DNA of 64,000 nt from IMG/VR virus record IMGVR_UViG_3300030060_000981, positions 7,080 to 71,079 of that record; one strand, 5' to 3'. Origin of the DNA: a virus. Of the stretch, positions 40,201 through 45,032 are shown one piece after another. Under the pieces are notes generated by a model. That model saw nothing but the letters and a program-made list of their open reading frames with translations. It ran no database searches and was not told the DNA's origin. Made by a program: the position numbers and the translations under genes. Positions within the stretch are counted from its first letter, which is position 1, and each line of letters opens with the position of its first letter.

Positions 40201-40238
40201 GATACAACTGAACTAATCTTAACTCTAGTATCTGCCAT
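28212..40238 (-). CDS. 7: 4008-residue baseplate wedge giant, gp7-like N-terminus with YHYH-like and repeat domains
   Basis: By position (gp6 - here - gp8) this is the gp7 equivalent, about four times T4 gp7 (1032 residues). Residues about 185-215 (QSKDFYTSKGTDKSFEILFR, then ALYGVDVEV) resemble the C-terminal helical core of T4 gp7. Residues about 1220-1345 form a YHYH-like domain (GWAYDGNPIYGPYAY, DLDEHNGRYG, PNGTYAYFAT, FPYFVGNSF). There are about 13 GG-x-GY repeats, about eight NHG-x-x-x-GD-x-V-x-Y repeats and three VHDGTN-type domains (about 2590-2890). The frame is open throughout. A wedge scaffold with many surface domains is inferred. Confidence 0.9.
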   Translation of the reverse strand: MADTRVKISSVVSNQLPDYVREDYPLVGEFLTEYYRSMESQGLTLDLFKNIDKYVKVDELTNLVDSTTLTSDVSFVDSTISVDSTSGFPESYGLIKIDSEIITYSGITTNTFTGCSRGFSGITSFRSPNSPDELVFKESQISTHSQNATVDNLSILFLKEFFANVKSQITPGFEERQLDTSVDQRIFIKQSKDFYTSKGTDKSFEILFRALYGVDVEVIKPRDYLFAPSDAQYRICKDLVVEALEGNPQDLENRTLFQDFNQNGIKGARGSITNVQKIRRNDKDYYIISLDYDYDKDVEVRGSIFGEFSIHPTTKVITPVSIGSTVLDVDSTIGFHTSGTLVTKHSDGISTKITYTSKSLTQFYGCSGVTKNIDSQQDLRVDEFAYGYVGVGTSNLCKVRVTGVTSKLNTHSLQFSTEVGDVIEPQGLGIGITNEGANNWFFNIATNYNVKSLELLDASNSTYGIITYDKHNFVLGDKANIKTTDGINLVCNITSIINDYHFTINDQGILDTTRHFTIEKILSKANVQDYPELSIQTTNVENVYTKEGSLYLSSPSIPSYLNESLDVSDRSVIVTGTFNGENLSIANHGFYTGDSLTYVAGEGTNKLNIVEGVYFAKKVDVDTIKIAKSKSNIYNGKFITVTGTVTNNKFELTRFSDQRLKSQQLIRKIQNPITSSIKSETKPGQTGILINGVEVLNYKSNDSVFYGPLEEIAVVSGGNDYDVINPPVLTVTDSVGSGCSAFCAVKGDLNRIQILDGGFDYMDDPIITITGGNGKGAKANPNLSSVEHSVEFNAIQSAGLVNLSNNTVAFSTFHKFRDGESVIYRPNGQTAVGGLTTSAAYHVSIKDAFTISLHNTLPAAVAGISSVDLTSYGTGVHNFRSSKFKKVLKSISIGSSGSGYTNQRTTTNISGINTSNNIVTINGHGYNDGETILYTAKGTSIEGLSNTNYIVSKVSDNSFRLSEVGIGSTAPNFYYDNDKYVNLQSVGSGTHEFNYPPIKVTVEGTIGVSTLTGQKFDAIVQPIFRGSVQSVFIENGGLGYGSSEILNYNRQPSFALKTGASAQLKPVISNGKIVEVLVLSSGSEYNSPPTLEIKGSGKGCILIPVLNAGVIESIKVISGGLGYNVKDTTVIVTASGSEAQFESRSKQWTVNTFERLVNTNKVSEDDGVLAEGINSDFEIEFTHLYCPRKLRRSVYSTQVIDGNPANFVDLSLEDDVEETSIYHSPLLGWAYDGNPIYGPYAYTLPTGGAIKIMKSGYTIGVVSDRPNPLGESGELVFPSGSFVEDYVYSENGDLDEHNGRYGITPDYPNGTYAYFATIDSESIDSQAPFKNYRRPQFPYFVGNSFKSDPIAFNFDRYSNQKDVDINNGDWYRNTTPYGLLDGNTNYNYLIDPSKDHKQKTVVKSISEGKLSRVGIVTGGFDYAVDDSVVFDNEGSGGSGAVARVDAVSGKKIHSINVASTIVSNIEFAPFREIGAIIGYSTSPHNIKNKDFGTVSGLSTNAFVSGSSYQIGVQTSRFILGNAIGDVTATGITTYIDIASGQLEFPFIKENDILGIGTEKVRVLNVDTNQSRIRILRGESATASPAHPAFARLNQDPRNFIFYQPTQSFEFDYKLNKEIYFNPVESLGIGTAGIGHTITIANAGTGSTQVTLSLASIYLPDHGLETGDEIIYNSNSGAVIGVQTYAGAASFNLSNNDKLFVARKSKDIIGIATVKVGLGNTGEFRNLAIDDLSKLPLYLTGIGTGTYHSFTTNYQNVIKGEVTQIDATVATASTHGMNINDNIVIDATIGITTTITVAYNDYNRRLVINPKNFTSGNVSVSDNTITVLNHGLSDGDKVIHTAGTASGGLKDNQIYFVSVVDRNKISLCNDFYEAVKFNASVVDITSASAGTINPVNPPIRVQANQKVYFDLSDSSLAFSKSGVSYAAFDFNLYYDKECKNVYNNTPKTTIFNVTKTGTTGVSGDANLSFQISNDTPRNLYYSMVPANLSLNTDVKKEIIKDTSNIISPSSLITEKNILNQVRSISGIGSTTFSFNLTQEAGKTLYVPADGKFKYLTSSRTARGPIALVGVRNGGLGYSRIPGIDRVANLGVTTSKGYGAVLDPISLTIGRIESVDIQDIGYEYSADKTLQPKALLPQYVSVDSFYSLSKVGITSVGNFYTTAPDLVVLDGITKLPVTEVVLKYTLGNSNVGIVKNTTSLNKDAPTIIPVNNSNGVSISSMDYNLGTKDVTVTIGASFSSAADYPFAVGESVLIENVSVGVGTTGKGYNSSNYNYKRFKITATDPNIGGTLGSVTYSLQDSIFDGNIPGNFDAQNSSGTIIPEKWFPIFGVEMVTNDFEKGETITSKSATGTVQSWNGLSGSLKVSSPRLFNINETITGDSSGTQGKIKERISYNAQYDIGASSIVPKGWKRETGMLNNNLQRLSDNDYYQYFSYALKSTVQLEKWDEAVSSLNHTAGFKKFSDLVIENDITQNNQSVGLGTNQIGSVESIAMLDSVLSLNTIPDYDLVTEKTLKVDDTTVVSDEVVFKTKILQDYIESIGNRVLSIDDVSSQFNDLPRTDRFSPVDLFPLTSARHKKFIAYIQDTRFGEERQVYIISMVHNSSTAMLNQYGGVYTYADLGTFDFDILGDEGRLLFYPKKYRANDYFVTTLTYNIADTVAGIGSTDFGDIANVGSATSTVGLGVTTAVNIVGIAKTYRSAKITVSAAATNSAYQYYEVDELTMVHDGTNVELMEYGQVSSDMPSSPLGSAGIGTYGATLSGNYVNISFTPNAGVTTATGYHINSLKIAMSDTTSSGVGTHTFNTGQIDSSQTSIASSTSPVETVVAEYSDAYRSAYYFVSIEDTTNNQYQASEVLVVNDENEVYITEYGVVQTGGNLGDFGGNITGAGVRQLTFKPLASANVQVRVLQNAVGTVNDSVSDNLISFTNASIDTGEGEYYGTETDVKRAFEIKHKQLPIFKRNFLGAQSSVVNLTDNKIFVPDHYFVTGESLTYANLGAGTTMAVGIKTTTIPGVGSTDKLPSTVFAVKSDDSNIKLAATAEDALKSKPVILDITAVGIGTSHSLTSKNANSKVLVSLDNVIQTPVVASAVTTNLAGNVDYNIDNITITGITSIFGGDLLQIDDEIMRVDMVGFGATNKLRVKRPWMGTQLAAHDADAMVTKINGNYNIVGNEINFYTAPKGLTPISTTAASPDDVYWTGIATHSTFNGRSFLRSGVPGTADEPYAKNFIFDDISSGFTGYSTEFTLKSNGQNVTGISSDNAIILINQVAQGPSRYSDPINVISNYTLSENSGITSIQFTGSASSVSSDPNTATVPVGGIIISVGSTQGLGYQPLVAAGATAIVSGLGTISSIAIGNSGSGYRSGIQTTVNVGVKTLSTGIPNIEFIGTAAVSNGHVVSVAITNPGAGYTSTNPPEVIFDLPLSYTDIPLVYTGSAGVGTEATADIVVGMAGSVIDFVINNQGSGYGQEEVLSIGVGGTVGIPTDSTLGASFKEFQLTIEKTESNTFAGWTLGDFLVLDDFSNLFDGNKRTFAIKLNGVQKTIKSRIGSPVKVQDTLLVFINDILQIPGDGYIFDGGSFIEFTEAPKVGDLIKLLFYQGTGAVDVKEVDILEQVKVGDVIKITGDEIQYRENDRLVTKINATDSVDTNTYGGSGINENETYIRPVTWSRQTEDRFIDGTPVPKDRELYEPLIYPNTNLIQPLSLGSTVAFVENVRTFFDNSKENQTKNNSIRIISQDSVVSASATAVVSGLGTISSIVIGNGGIGYTGVPSVTIGNPVSTASSLRASATSSITAGIVTSISVTVAGTGYTSSNPPVVLIADPKTSGYVEEVTQVSYTGDFGTISGVSTTTVGVTTGIVFDLLLPSDSLFRDSDVVGTAITVSGIQTGYYFVVSNSNIGNGVTSLNSAGAVVGSGSSFLDNIYEVASVSIAQTNAVAIGQTYVAKVTVSVQNYNGLTGLGHSEVFGDYSWGRISINNRSKNKVFNSYNNGLLGISTSPIVERVVPLKSTNYNE

Positions 40239-40247
40239 TTATATTGG

Positions 40248-42248
40248 TTAGTACGAGGGAGTGGATGTTGTAGAATCTCCTAAAACACTATATGTGGGTA
40301 AAGATGCAATATCGATACCATCACCAGGAGCAATTCTTGCTATGTTGCCATTCATATAGCTAGGTGTAGACTTATATAAGGTTCCTGAAGGATTAGATCC
40401 TGAAGAAATATCATCCGTTAACATATTTAACGTACTACTATTAATATCTAGTTGCAAATAAAGATCCTGTAATCCGATAACATCATTTGAACGAGGACAA
40501 ACCGATAATTCGATAATTGGTTGCCCCTGAAGTGTTTTAGATGTGCTTACAAGGTTAATTGCATCTATCATGATCTCACCTTTATGATAATCAACAGTTC
40601 CAATGTTTCTTCTAATAATAGAAGGTTGGGTCTGAGAATCAAGCTTGAATAAGAATAGAGATCCTTTGTGCATATCCGCATTAGGAGAATCACTGATATA
40701 AACAGTCTCACTCACTCCAAAAATTTTAAATCCAGATGACTTAATGTTATAAGAATTCGCATTTTTGATGTAAAATGGGTTTCCGAAGCAAACTTCATAC
40801 TCAGCAACCTGATTTAACCGTGCTTTAAGGTCTCTTCTCATTGCAACAGTCGTAATATTGGAAGTAACAGACTGATGACTGTTATCAATCAAGGTTTGGA
40901 ACTTACTATACTTGAATTTTGCACCATATTTGTTCATTTCACTTGATTGTGCATAATCAGTGATGTTATTTGAGATAAGTGTCTTCACAAAATCAGCACT
41001 TGGTGCTAAATTTGCATTATAATATGCAGTTATGTCAGTCTCAACGTAGAGATACTTGAGATCAAGGATTTCTGGTACAATTCCTGCTACAGAATAACTT
41101 CTTAGCTTGTCTTTTAGGTTATCTTTAATTGAGTTCGGTACAAAAGGACCATAAAATGGTTTAATTGTAATAAAAACCTTCCCATATTGTGGTGGTTGCA
41201 ATTCTTCACCACCAAAAACCGATACAGATTGAGTTTCTGGGTAAATTTTAGGTATAAGTGCTTCATAATCTGCTGCAGTCACTGCTCTATTCTGTGTAGA
41301 GTAGATTCTAGGAGCATAACTCTTGATAGAATCAATAGATTCTATTTCTTTACCTCCTTCAGAAGCTTGTGTCGTACTAAGAAGTGAAATTCCAGTGCTT
41401 ACAAGGTTATTATTGTTATCTACAAGACGACCATTGAACAAAAATGATGAAATACCGTTTCCATTCTCACCATTTGTCTTAATATACGAAGTTTCAATAT
41501 AATTTAATGCTTTTAACTGTTCTCCAAAGATTCCATCACCAAAAATTAACTCATATCTTTCATCTTCTATCTCTTGAATGAAAAATACACGAGAAGATGC
41601 AGTAACTTCAAACAAACTATCTGAAAGAAGGTACTTTTTCGATGATGTACTTGCTTGTGTATCTCTAACTTCTACTCTCAAAGTCGATGTATCAATATGT
41701 TCGTTATTTAAGATGTATCTTTTAGGTGGAGAGGGGTTATCTGCCTCTACTGTAAAGTTTGCAGTTAGATATGTGCCTTCAAAGATCTGAATATCAGTAA
41801 AAGTAGCAAATCCATTGCTATCAACAGGAACTGTAATGTCTGAAGGTATCGCAAATGCATAACTTTCAGTACCAAATGTAGATGCAGCAGTACAAACAAC
41901 ACCTTTTTTAAGAGTTAATGTAATTGGTTTTGTGGAAAACCCTGTTGTATCTACAAAAAAGGATACAAGTGCATGTGCAGCAGTTCTAGAACGAGGAACA
42001 TAACCAATATTACGTGCAAGTGCAACAACATTCTCTCTTAATGTTGCACTATCAATGAAAACCTCATTACTAACCATGTTAGCATTGTATGAGGAGATAT
42101 ATGTATTGTATGCAAGAACGTCAATTATGGTTGAAAGGTTAGAACCTTCAAAGTCATAGTCCGTAAAATTGCTATTTGATCGTAAATAGTCTTTGATAGA
42201 GACTTTTATTTGATCAAAATCTAGATTTGTAAAATTTACTAGTGCCAT
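40248..42248 (-). CDS. 6: Baseplate wedge protein gp6
   Basis: gp6 forms the inner ring that joins baseplate wedges. It has 666 residues, close to T4 (660). The N-terminus ANFTNLDF-type (here VNFTNLDFDQIKVSIKDYLR), with DYDFEGSNLSTIIDVLAYNT and LRENVVALARNIGYVPRSRTA, is the conserved gp6 signature. RAVTAADYEALIPKIYPETQSVSVFGGEE is the J-like baseplate core shared with phage P2 gpJ. It is coupled to gp25 by a 1-bp overlap. Confidence 0.96.
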   Translation of the reverse strand: MALVNFTNLDFDQIKVSIKDYLRSNSNFTDYDFEGSNLSTIIDVLAYNTYISSYNANMVSNEVFIDSATLRENVVALARNIGYVPRSRTAAHALVSFFVDTTGFSTKPITLTLKKGVVCTAASTFGTESYAFAIPSDITVPVDSNGFATFTDIQIFEGTYLTANFTVEADNPSPPKRYILNNEHIDTSTLRVEVRDTQASTSSKKYLLSDSLFEVTASSRVFFIQEIEDERYELIFGDGIFGEQLKALNYIETSYIKTNGENGNGISSFLFNGRLVDNNNNLVSTGISLLSTTQASEGGKEIESIDSIKSYAPRIYSTQNRAVTAADYEALIPKIYPETQSVSVFGGEELQPPQYGKVFITIKPFYGPFVPNSIKDNLKDKLRSYSVAGIVPEILDLKYLYVETDITAYYNANLAPSADFVKTLISNNITDYAQSSEMNKYGAKFKYSKFQTLIDNSHQSVTSNITTVAMRRDLKARLNQVAEYEVCFGNPFYIKNANSYNIKSSGFKIFGVSETVYISDSPNADMHKGSLFLFKLDSQTQPSIIRRNIGTVDYHKGEIMIDAINLVSTSKTLQGQPIIELSVCPRSNDVIGLQDLYLQLDINSSTLNMLTDDISSGSNPSGTLYKSTPSYMNGNIARIAPGDGIDIASLPTYSVLGDSTTSTPSY

Positions 42249-42649
42249 TAGCGTGTTGGCTGTAGTGCGAATTCTAATTGTTGAGGTAAAACATCGATTC
42301 CTACGATGTCATATGTGATCCTAATGTCAAATGAATTGTCATCGTAGTTAGGAAGACACTCTACCTTCTTCAATTTCACTCTGGGTTCATAATTATTGAT
42401 GGTTGATATGATTTCTTCCTTAATTGCAGCTGCTGTTTGGTCATTTAGATTCTCAAAAAGAGATTCTTTGACTCTTGAACCCAAATCGGGATCAAAAAAT
42501 CGTTCACCAGGAGTCGTAAACACCAAATTCCTCAATGATCGTGCAATTGCAGTCTCATTCTTAATCGTTATAAGGTCTAAATTAATAGGATTCACCTCAA
42601 GTGACATACTTAAGTCCTTAAAACCCTTACTGATCCGTGGAGATGGCAT
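42248..42649 (-). CDS. 25: Baseplate wedge protein gp25
   Basis: gp25 belongs to the lysozyme-like baseplate family that initiates sheath assembly. It has 133 residues (T4: 132). Family features are RNLVFTTPGERFFDPDLGSRV at about 41-61, LFENLNDQT-type (here SLFENLNDQTAAAIKEEI), and the EPRVKL motif followed by a beta strand. It is the first gene of the baseplate operon and overlaps gp6 by 1 bp. Confidence 0.97.
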   Translation of the reverse strand: MPSPRISKGFKDLSMSLEVNPINLDLITIKNETAIARSLRNLVFTTPGERFFDPDLGSRVKESLFENLNDQTAAAIKEEIISTINNYEPRVKLKKVECLPNYDDNSFDIRITYDIVGIDVLPQQLEFALQPTR

Positions 42650-42669
42650 TAAAAAAGGAAATCTTAACT

Positions 42670-42688
42670 TATTTAGTGACTATTTAGC
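42670..42688 (-). promoter_or_regulatory. Tandem late-type promoter motifs upstream of gp25
   Basis: The minus strand reads GCTAAATA (42681-42688) then ACTAAATA (42670-42677), 21-39 bp upstream of the gp25 ATG. Both sit directly after the terminator at 42692-42716. Confidence 0.55.
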
Positions 42689-42691
42689 ATG

Positions 42692-42716
42692 AAAAAAGCA
42701 CCTCGTTAAAGGTGCT
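42692..42716 (-). terminator. Rho-independent terminator after the glycosyltransferase-like gene
   Basis: On the minus strand AGCACCT and AGGTGCT form a 7-bp stem with a 6-nt loop, followed at once by TTTTTT. It separates the accessory block from the baseplate operon. Confidence 0.88.
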
Positions 42717-42749
42717 ATAGAGAGAGTTTTTGGTGAGAGAAGCCTTCGA

Positions 42750-43517
42750 CTAGATTATACGAGTCTTTTCATGCCCTACGCGTATCCGAGGGTCACACCA
42801 GATCTCATATCCTTTCTCCTTGGCATCTAGACAGAAGCTTACATCTTCTCCACACATATCTTGTACTTTACCAGATTCAAATACCTGCATCTTCGGAGCA
42901 AACCAAGGATACTCAAGGTTCTCAAAGACACCATTCTTGATCATTACCCAACCAAAACCAGTATAGTCTACAGTAAAAGGTTTCTTCCTTCTATCCATAG
43001 TCTCAATGGTTTCGTGATTCATTACACCACCATTAGTTCTGAAGTCATCTTCTTCTAACCAGTGTGCAACTGAGGTAGTCTTACCATCTTCAGTACAATA
43101 CCAACCAGCAGTGATCTCCTTTTCATTACCATCCTTATCAATCGCAAGATCACATAACTGCCAGAACTTCTGTGCATCAAATACTATGTCAGAGTCAATC
43201 CACAACTGATAGTCATAGTTAAGCTTTCCATCCCAAGGTATCTGATTAGGACCACGTAAGACATTTGCACCTAATACCTTACATCGTGCAAAGTTAACCA
43301 TAGAGGAGTAGTCTTGACTTATCTGAATTGACATACCGTTCTGAACCATGTCAAAACAAAGTTGTACAAAGTTCTTCAGAAATATGTAAGAACATCCACG
43401 ACCAGGTAAACAAAATACTATTGCCTTACCTTTCATTCTTTCTTTTATAGCATCTATGTCCCAACTAGGAGTATTTGCTTTGGGTGCAGCTGCTTTGACA
43501 GTAAATCCTTTTGCCAT
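42750..43517 (-). CDS. Glycosyltransferase-like protein (GT-A type DxD)
   Basis: This 255-residue protein has the layout of a small GT-A glycosyltransferase. An early strand KAIVFCLPGRG is followed by YDYQLWIDSDIVF with a DSD metal/nucleotide-sugar motif at about 108-110. A GFGWVMIKNGVFE segment and CGEDVSFCLDAKEKGY follow (the usual acidic ED of the acceptor site), then VGH near the C-terminus. The substrate cannot be told. Such genes occur in marine T4-like phages. It has its own consensus sigma-70 promoter and terminator, so it is a single-gene unit. Confidence 0.82.
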   Translation of the reverse strand: MAKGFTVKAAAPKANTPSWDIDAIKERMKGKAIVFCLPGRGCSYIFLKNFVQLCFDMVQNGMSIQISQDYSSMVNFARCKVLGANVLRGPNQIPWDGKLNYDYQLWIDSDIVFDAQKFWQLCDLAIDKDGNEKEITAGWYCTEDGKTTSVAHWLEEDDFRTNGGVMNHETIETMDRRKKPFTVDYTGFGWVMIKNGVFENLEYPWFAPKMQVFESGKVQDMCGEDVSFCLDAKEKGYEIWCDPRIRVGHEKTRII

Positions 43518-43540
43518 AAATTTTAAATTCCTTCAACTCA

Positions 43541-43569
43541 ATTATATCAGTTTATTATATATTTGTCAA
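43541..43569 (-). promoter_or_regulatory. Consensus sigma-70 promoter of the glycosyltransferase-like gene
   Basis: On the minus strand TTGACA (43564-43569), a 17-bp spacer and TATAAT (43541-43546) match the bacterial consensus at all 12 positions. The -35 overlaps the stop codon of the upstream gene. An early-gene pattern, read by unmodified host polymerase, is inferred. Confidence 0.88.
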
Positions 43570-43805
43570 TAAGAATCACTTCCTGGTGGTTCTGTAGTGG
43601 AAACCCTATTCGGTCCTCCTACTCCTACCTGTGGTGCGGCAATACTATATGATAAGTCTTTATTTGTATAGTCTGTCTTTAGCAAGCCTACCATTACATT
43701 GAGTAGTTGCCATTTCTCATCGAAATCTTCTTGACGTAGATTATAATATAACACTCTATCTCCTGCGTATATGTGATATGTTATCTCATTCTCTTTGTCG
43801 TTCAT
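43566..43805 (-). CDS. Conserved hypothetical protein, 79 residues
   Basis: This small soluble protein reads MNDKENEITYHIYAGDRVLY, then NLRQEDFDEKWQLLNVMVGLLKTDYTN and KDLSYSIAAPQVGVGGP. The helix with MVGLLKTDYT followed by DLSYE/S is a pattern I recall from short proteins near gp5 and gp25 of marine T4-like phages. Its function is unknown. It starts 4 bp after the stop of the 33-residue membrane peptide, forming a two-gene unit. Confidence 0.75.
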   Translation of the reverse strand: MNDKENEITYHIYAGDRVLYYNLRQEDFDEKWQLLNVMVGLLKTDYTNKDLSYSIAAPQVGVGGPNRVSTTEPPGSDSY

Positions 43806-43809
43806 AATC

Positions 43810-43911
43810 TTACGAAGTTAACACATTATATATTGCTACCACAATAATACCGATCATTACCCATATAGGAAACATGAATAACCTGTAAATGCCACCAAGG
43901 ATTTTTTTCAT
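43810..43911 (-). CDS. 33-residue single-span membrane peptide
   Basis: The reading frame MKKILGGIYRLFMFP continues into a hydrophobic stretch (IWVMIGIIVVAIYNVL, about residues 16-31), a plausible single membrane span with a basic N-terminus. AAAGG lies 7 bp before the ATG. The stop is 4 bp before the next gene. It is too short for a family assignment; a membrane-active early peptide is possible. Confidence 0.6.
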   Translation of the reverse strand: MKKILGGIYRLFMFPIWVMIGIIVVAIYNVLTS

Positions 43912-44060
43912 GAGAAACCTTTTGAAAAACTTATAGGGTCAAAAAAATTTTCGGAGATTTTTATATATACACCTCGAATTGTCACCTCTGTAGGTTAGGG
44001 ACTTATACGTTTTTAATATAATATATAACAACCGCGTAAACACTGTCTGTTAACGAACGT

Positions 44061-44098
44061 ATAAAAATAGAGGCACTGTTTAATACTTAGTGCCTCTA
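44061..44098 (-). terminator. Rho-independent terminator
   Basis: Perfect 9-bp arms TAGAGGCAC and GTGCCTCTA enclose a 13-nt loop and are followed on the minus strand by TTTTTAT. It ends transcripts of the 42-residue gene at 44112-44240. The 150 bp downstream (43912-44060) is AT-rich with no gene and no clear promoter. Confidence 0.9.
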
Positions 44099-44111
44099 CA
44101 GTTCTTATTAC

Positions 44112-44240
44112 TTATAGGTAGGTATCTGCACCCTCTACAATATCATCGAGGACTGACAAGATTTCATTGCCATTGTTTGCACTTTCTAAAAGAAACTCTG
44201 CAAAGCTTTGTGATACAAACTGTACATTAGAGTTTGACAT
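44112..44240 (-). CDS. 42-residue acidic hypothetical protein
   Basis: The reading frame is MSNSNVQFVSQSFAEFLLES, then ANNGNEILSVLDDIVEGADTYL. It is helical and acidic, and shares the MSNS start with the 51-residue protein at 48588-48743. There is no strong Shine-Dalgarno (CCCACTAATT precedes the ATG). It is followed directly by a strong terminator, which supports it being the last gene of a transcript. Confidence 0.6.
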   Translation of the reverse strand: MSNSNVQFVSQSFAEFLLESANNGNEILSVLDDIVEGADTYL

Positions 44241-44274
44241 AATTAGTGGGAATAATAAGGGTTTTGGTTAACAC

Positions 44275-44308
44275 TGTCAGTTTATAGACTTAACAAGGTC
44301 TACTGACA
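44275..44308 (-). promoter_or_regulatory. Intergenic two-tier hairpin
   Basis: Outer arms TGTCAGT and ACTGACA (7 bp) and inner arms AGAC and GTCT make a stable hairpin in the 72-bp gap between two small genes. There is no T-run, so it is not a typical terminator. RNA processing or a regulatory site is possible. Confidence 0.45.
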
Positions 44309-44312
44309 AGAA

Positions 44313-44480
44313 TTACCTGTCAATTTCACTGTCTTCAATATAACTTTCTACACACTCATCTGGTTCTAATTGTAATACTTTTCTCCAGTCAATATTACGT
44401 GCTTCAAAGTCATTTAGTACGTCAAGAGTTAGTGTTACTCTGACTCTCTTTCTTTGTGCCTGAGTGTAACTTACTGACAT
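44313..44480 (-). CDS. 55-residue conserved hypothetical protein (QRKRVRVTLTLDVLNDF family)
   Basis: The product MSVSYTQAQRKRVRVTLTL is followed by DVLNDFEARNIDWRKVLQLE and an acidic end. I recall this short family from marine T4-like phages; its function is unknown. A longer start (MNLNN at 44516) has GGAAGG upstream but overlaps the TATAAT of a perfect promoter. Transcripts from that promoter would begin after 44516, so I chose the ATG at 44480. Readthrough transcripts could still use the longer start. Confidence 0.72.
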   Translation of the reverse strand: MSVSYTQAQRKRVRVTLTLDVLNDFEARNIDWRKVLQLEPDECVESYIEDSEIDR

Positions 44481-44514
44481 TAAACTTAGGATTGAGTTTG
44501 TGTTATTTAAGTTC

Positions 44515-44543
44515 ATTATAGTACACCTTCCAGTATATGTCAA
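44515..44543 (-). promoter_or_regulatory. Consensus sigma-70 promoter laid over a ribosome site and ATG
   Basis: TTGACA (44538-44543), a 17-bp spacer and TATAAT (44515-44520) on the minus strand match the consensus at 12 of 12 bases. The spacer contains GGAAGG, and the final AT of the -10 begins an ATG, so promoter and translation start overlap. Confidence 0.88.
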
Positions 44544-44614
44544 GTGGTACGAATGTATTTATAAAATGTATGTTACGAAAACGCAATATCCCCCAGAAAG
44601 TGTTATCGGGGGTC

Positions 44615-44643
44615 TTGACATTTCGGGGAGTTCTTGTTATAAT
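44615..44643 (+). promoter_or_regulatory. Consensus sigma-70 promoter on the plus strand
   Basis: TTGACA (44615-44620), a 17-bp spacer and TATAAT (44638-44643) match the consensus fully and point against all neighbouring genes. The nearest reading frame downstream is the 45-codon one at 44698. Just upstream is a CCCCC/GGGGG inverted repeat (about 44590-44612). Confidence 0.85.
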
Positions 44644-44673
44644 GCTCCCTAACATCACTACTCTCAGAAGCAT

Positions 44674-44862
44674 TTAAGAACTATTAATTACAAGAGAATG
44701 ACTAACAATTACTACAAGGATTACAGAGGGATTAATAACACTTTTCCACAGGTAGTTTCCACAGTTTCTAACACTTTCTCCCCATACTTGTGGAAAAGAT
44801 ATAAACAACGGTTTCCTATTTATAATACCATTTAAAACATTATTTAAGGGTAATTTGCTCAT
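44674..44862 (-). CDS. Possible 62-residue frame antisense to the plus-strand unit
   Basis: This minus-strand frame overlaps the previous gene in ATGA fashion, which favours translation. Its composition (one acidic residue, hydrophobic IINPSVILVVIVSHSLVI near the end) is unlike its acidic neighbours, and it lies wholly across the plus-strand unit. Only one of the two overlapping frames is likely real; I slightly prefer the plus-strand one because of its promoter. Confidence 0.3.
   Translation of the reverse strand: MSKLPLNNVLNGIINRKPLFISFPQVWGESVRNCGNYLWKSVINPSVILVVIVSHSLVINSS
44698..44835 (+). CDS. 45-residue plus-strand hypothetical peptide
   Basis: The reading frame MTNNYYKDYRGINNTFPQVV continues to SPYLWKRYKQRFPIYNTI. 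It is basic and rich in Tyr, Asn and Phe. It lies about 48 nt downstream of the expected start of the consensus plus-strand promoter and has AAGAG 5 nt before the ATG. A weak GGTAA/TTACC hairpin with TCTTTT follows the stop. I recognise no family. The transcript could alternatively be a regulatory antisense RNA to the 62-codon minus frame. Confidence 0.45.
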   Translation: MTNNYYKDYRGINNTFPQVVSTVSNTFSPYLWKRYKQRFPIYNTI

Positions 44863-44949
44863 AATTTACCTCTTTTCACTACATTTTGCCTCTCATAGTT
44901 ATCATTAACCACCTGTGAAATCCTCAGAATAACTTCATCTTTTTCCACA
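44742..44949. repeat. Three DnaA-box-like sites (TTTTCCACA)
   Basis: TTTTCCACA occurs at 44742-44750 and 44941-44949, and its complement TGTGGAAAA at 44789-44797. All fit the bacterial DnaA-box consensus TT(A/T)TNCACA. The first two form a 10-bp inverted repeat (CTTTTCCACA and TGTGGAAAAG). The 200-bp spacing is tighter than expected by chance, but a replication role is unproven. Confidence 0.35.
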
Positions 44950-45032
44950 GGATTTCCATACTTTAGGTTATCAATTAAACCATTAATATCAGTACGAATT
45001 GTTGACATTAATTGTGAGTAATTCATATCCAT
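44859..45032 (-). CDS. 57-residue hypothetical protein
   Basis: The product begins MDMNYSQLMSTIRTDINGLI and continues NLKYGNPVEKDEVILRISQVV. It is helical with a charged middle, and its family is unknown. GGAGG lies 9 bp before the ATG at 45032, but this site sits inside a consensus promoter spacer. Transcripts starting at that promoter (about 45026) would be leaderless from MNYSQ (45026) or would use MSTIRT (45008). It probably has two translation starts depending on the transcript. Confidence 0.65.
   Translation of the reverse strand: MDMNYSQLMSTIRTDINGLIDNLKYGNPVEKDEVILRISQVVNDNYERQNVVKRGKL

Noticed and set aside
28000-40238. Many plus-strand frames of 60-103 codons across the structural giants and other late genes
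   Set aside because: They lie wholly antisense to long, well-supported minus-strand genes, have low-complexity compositions and no ribosome site or promoter. They are shadows.
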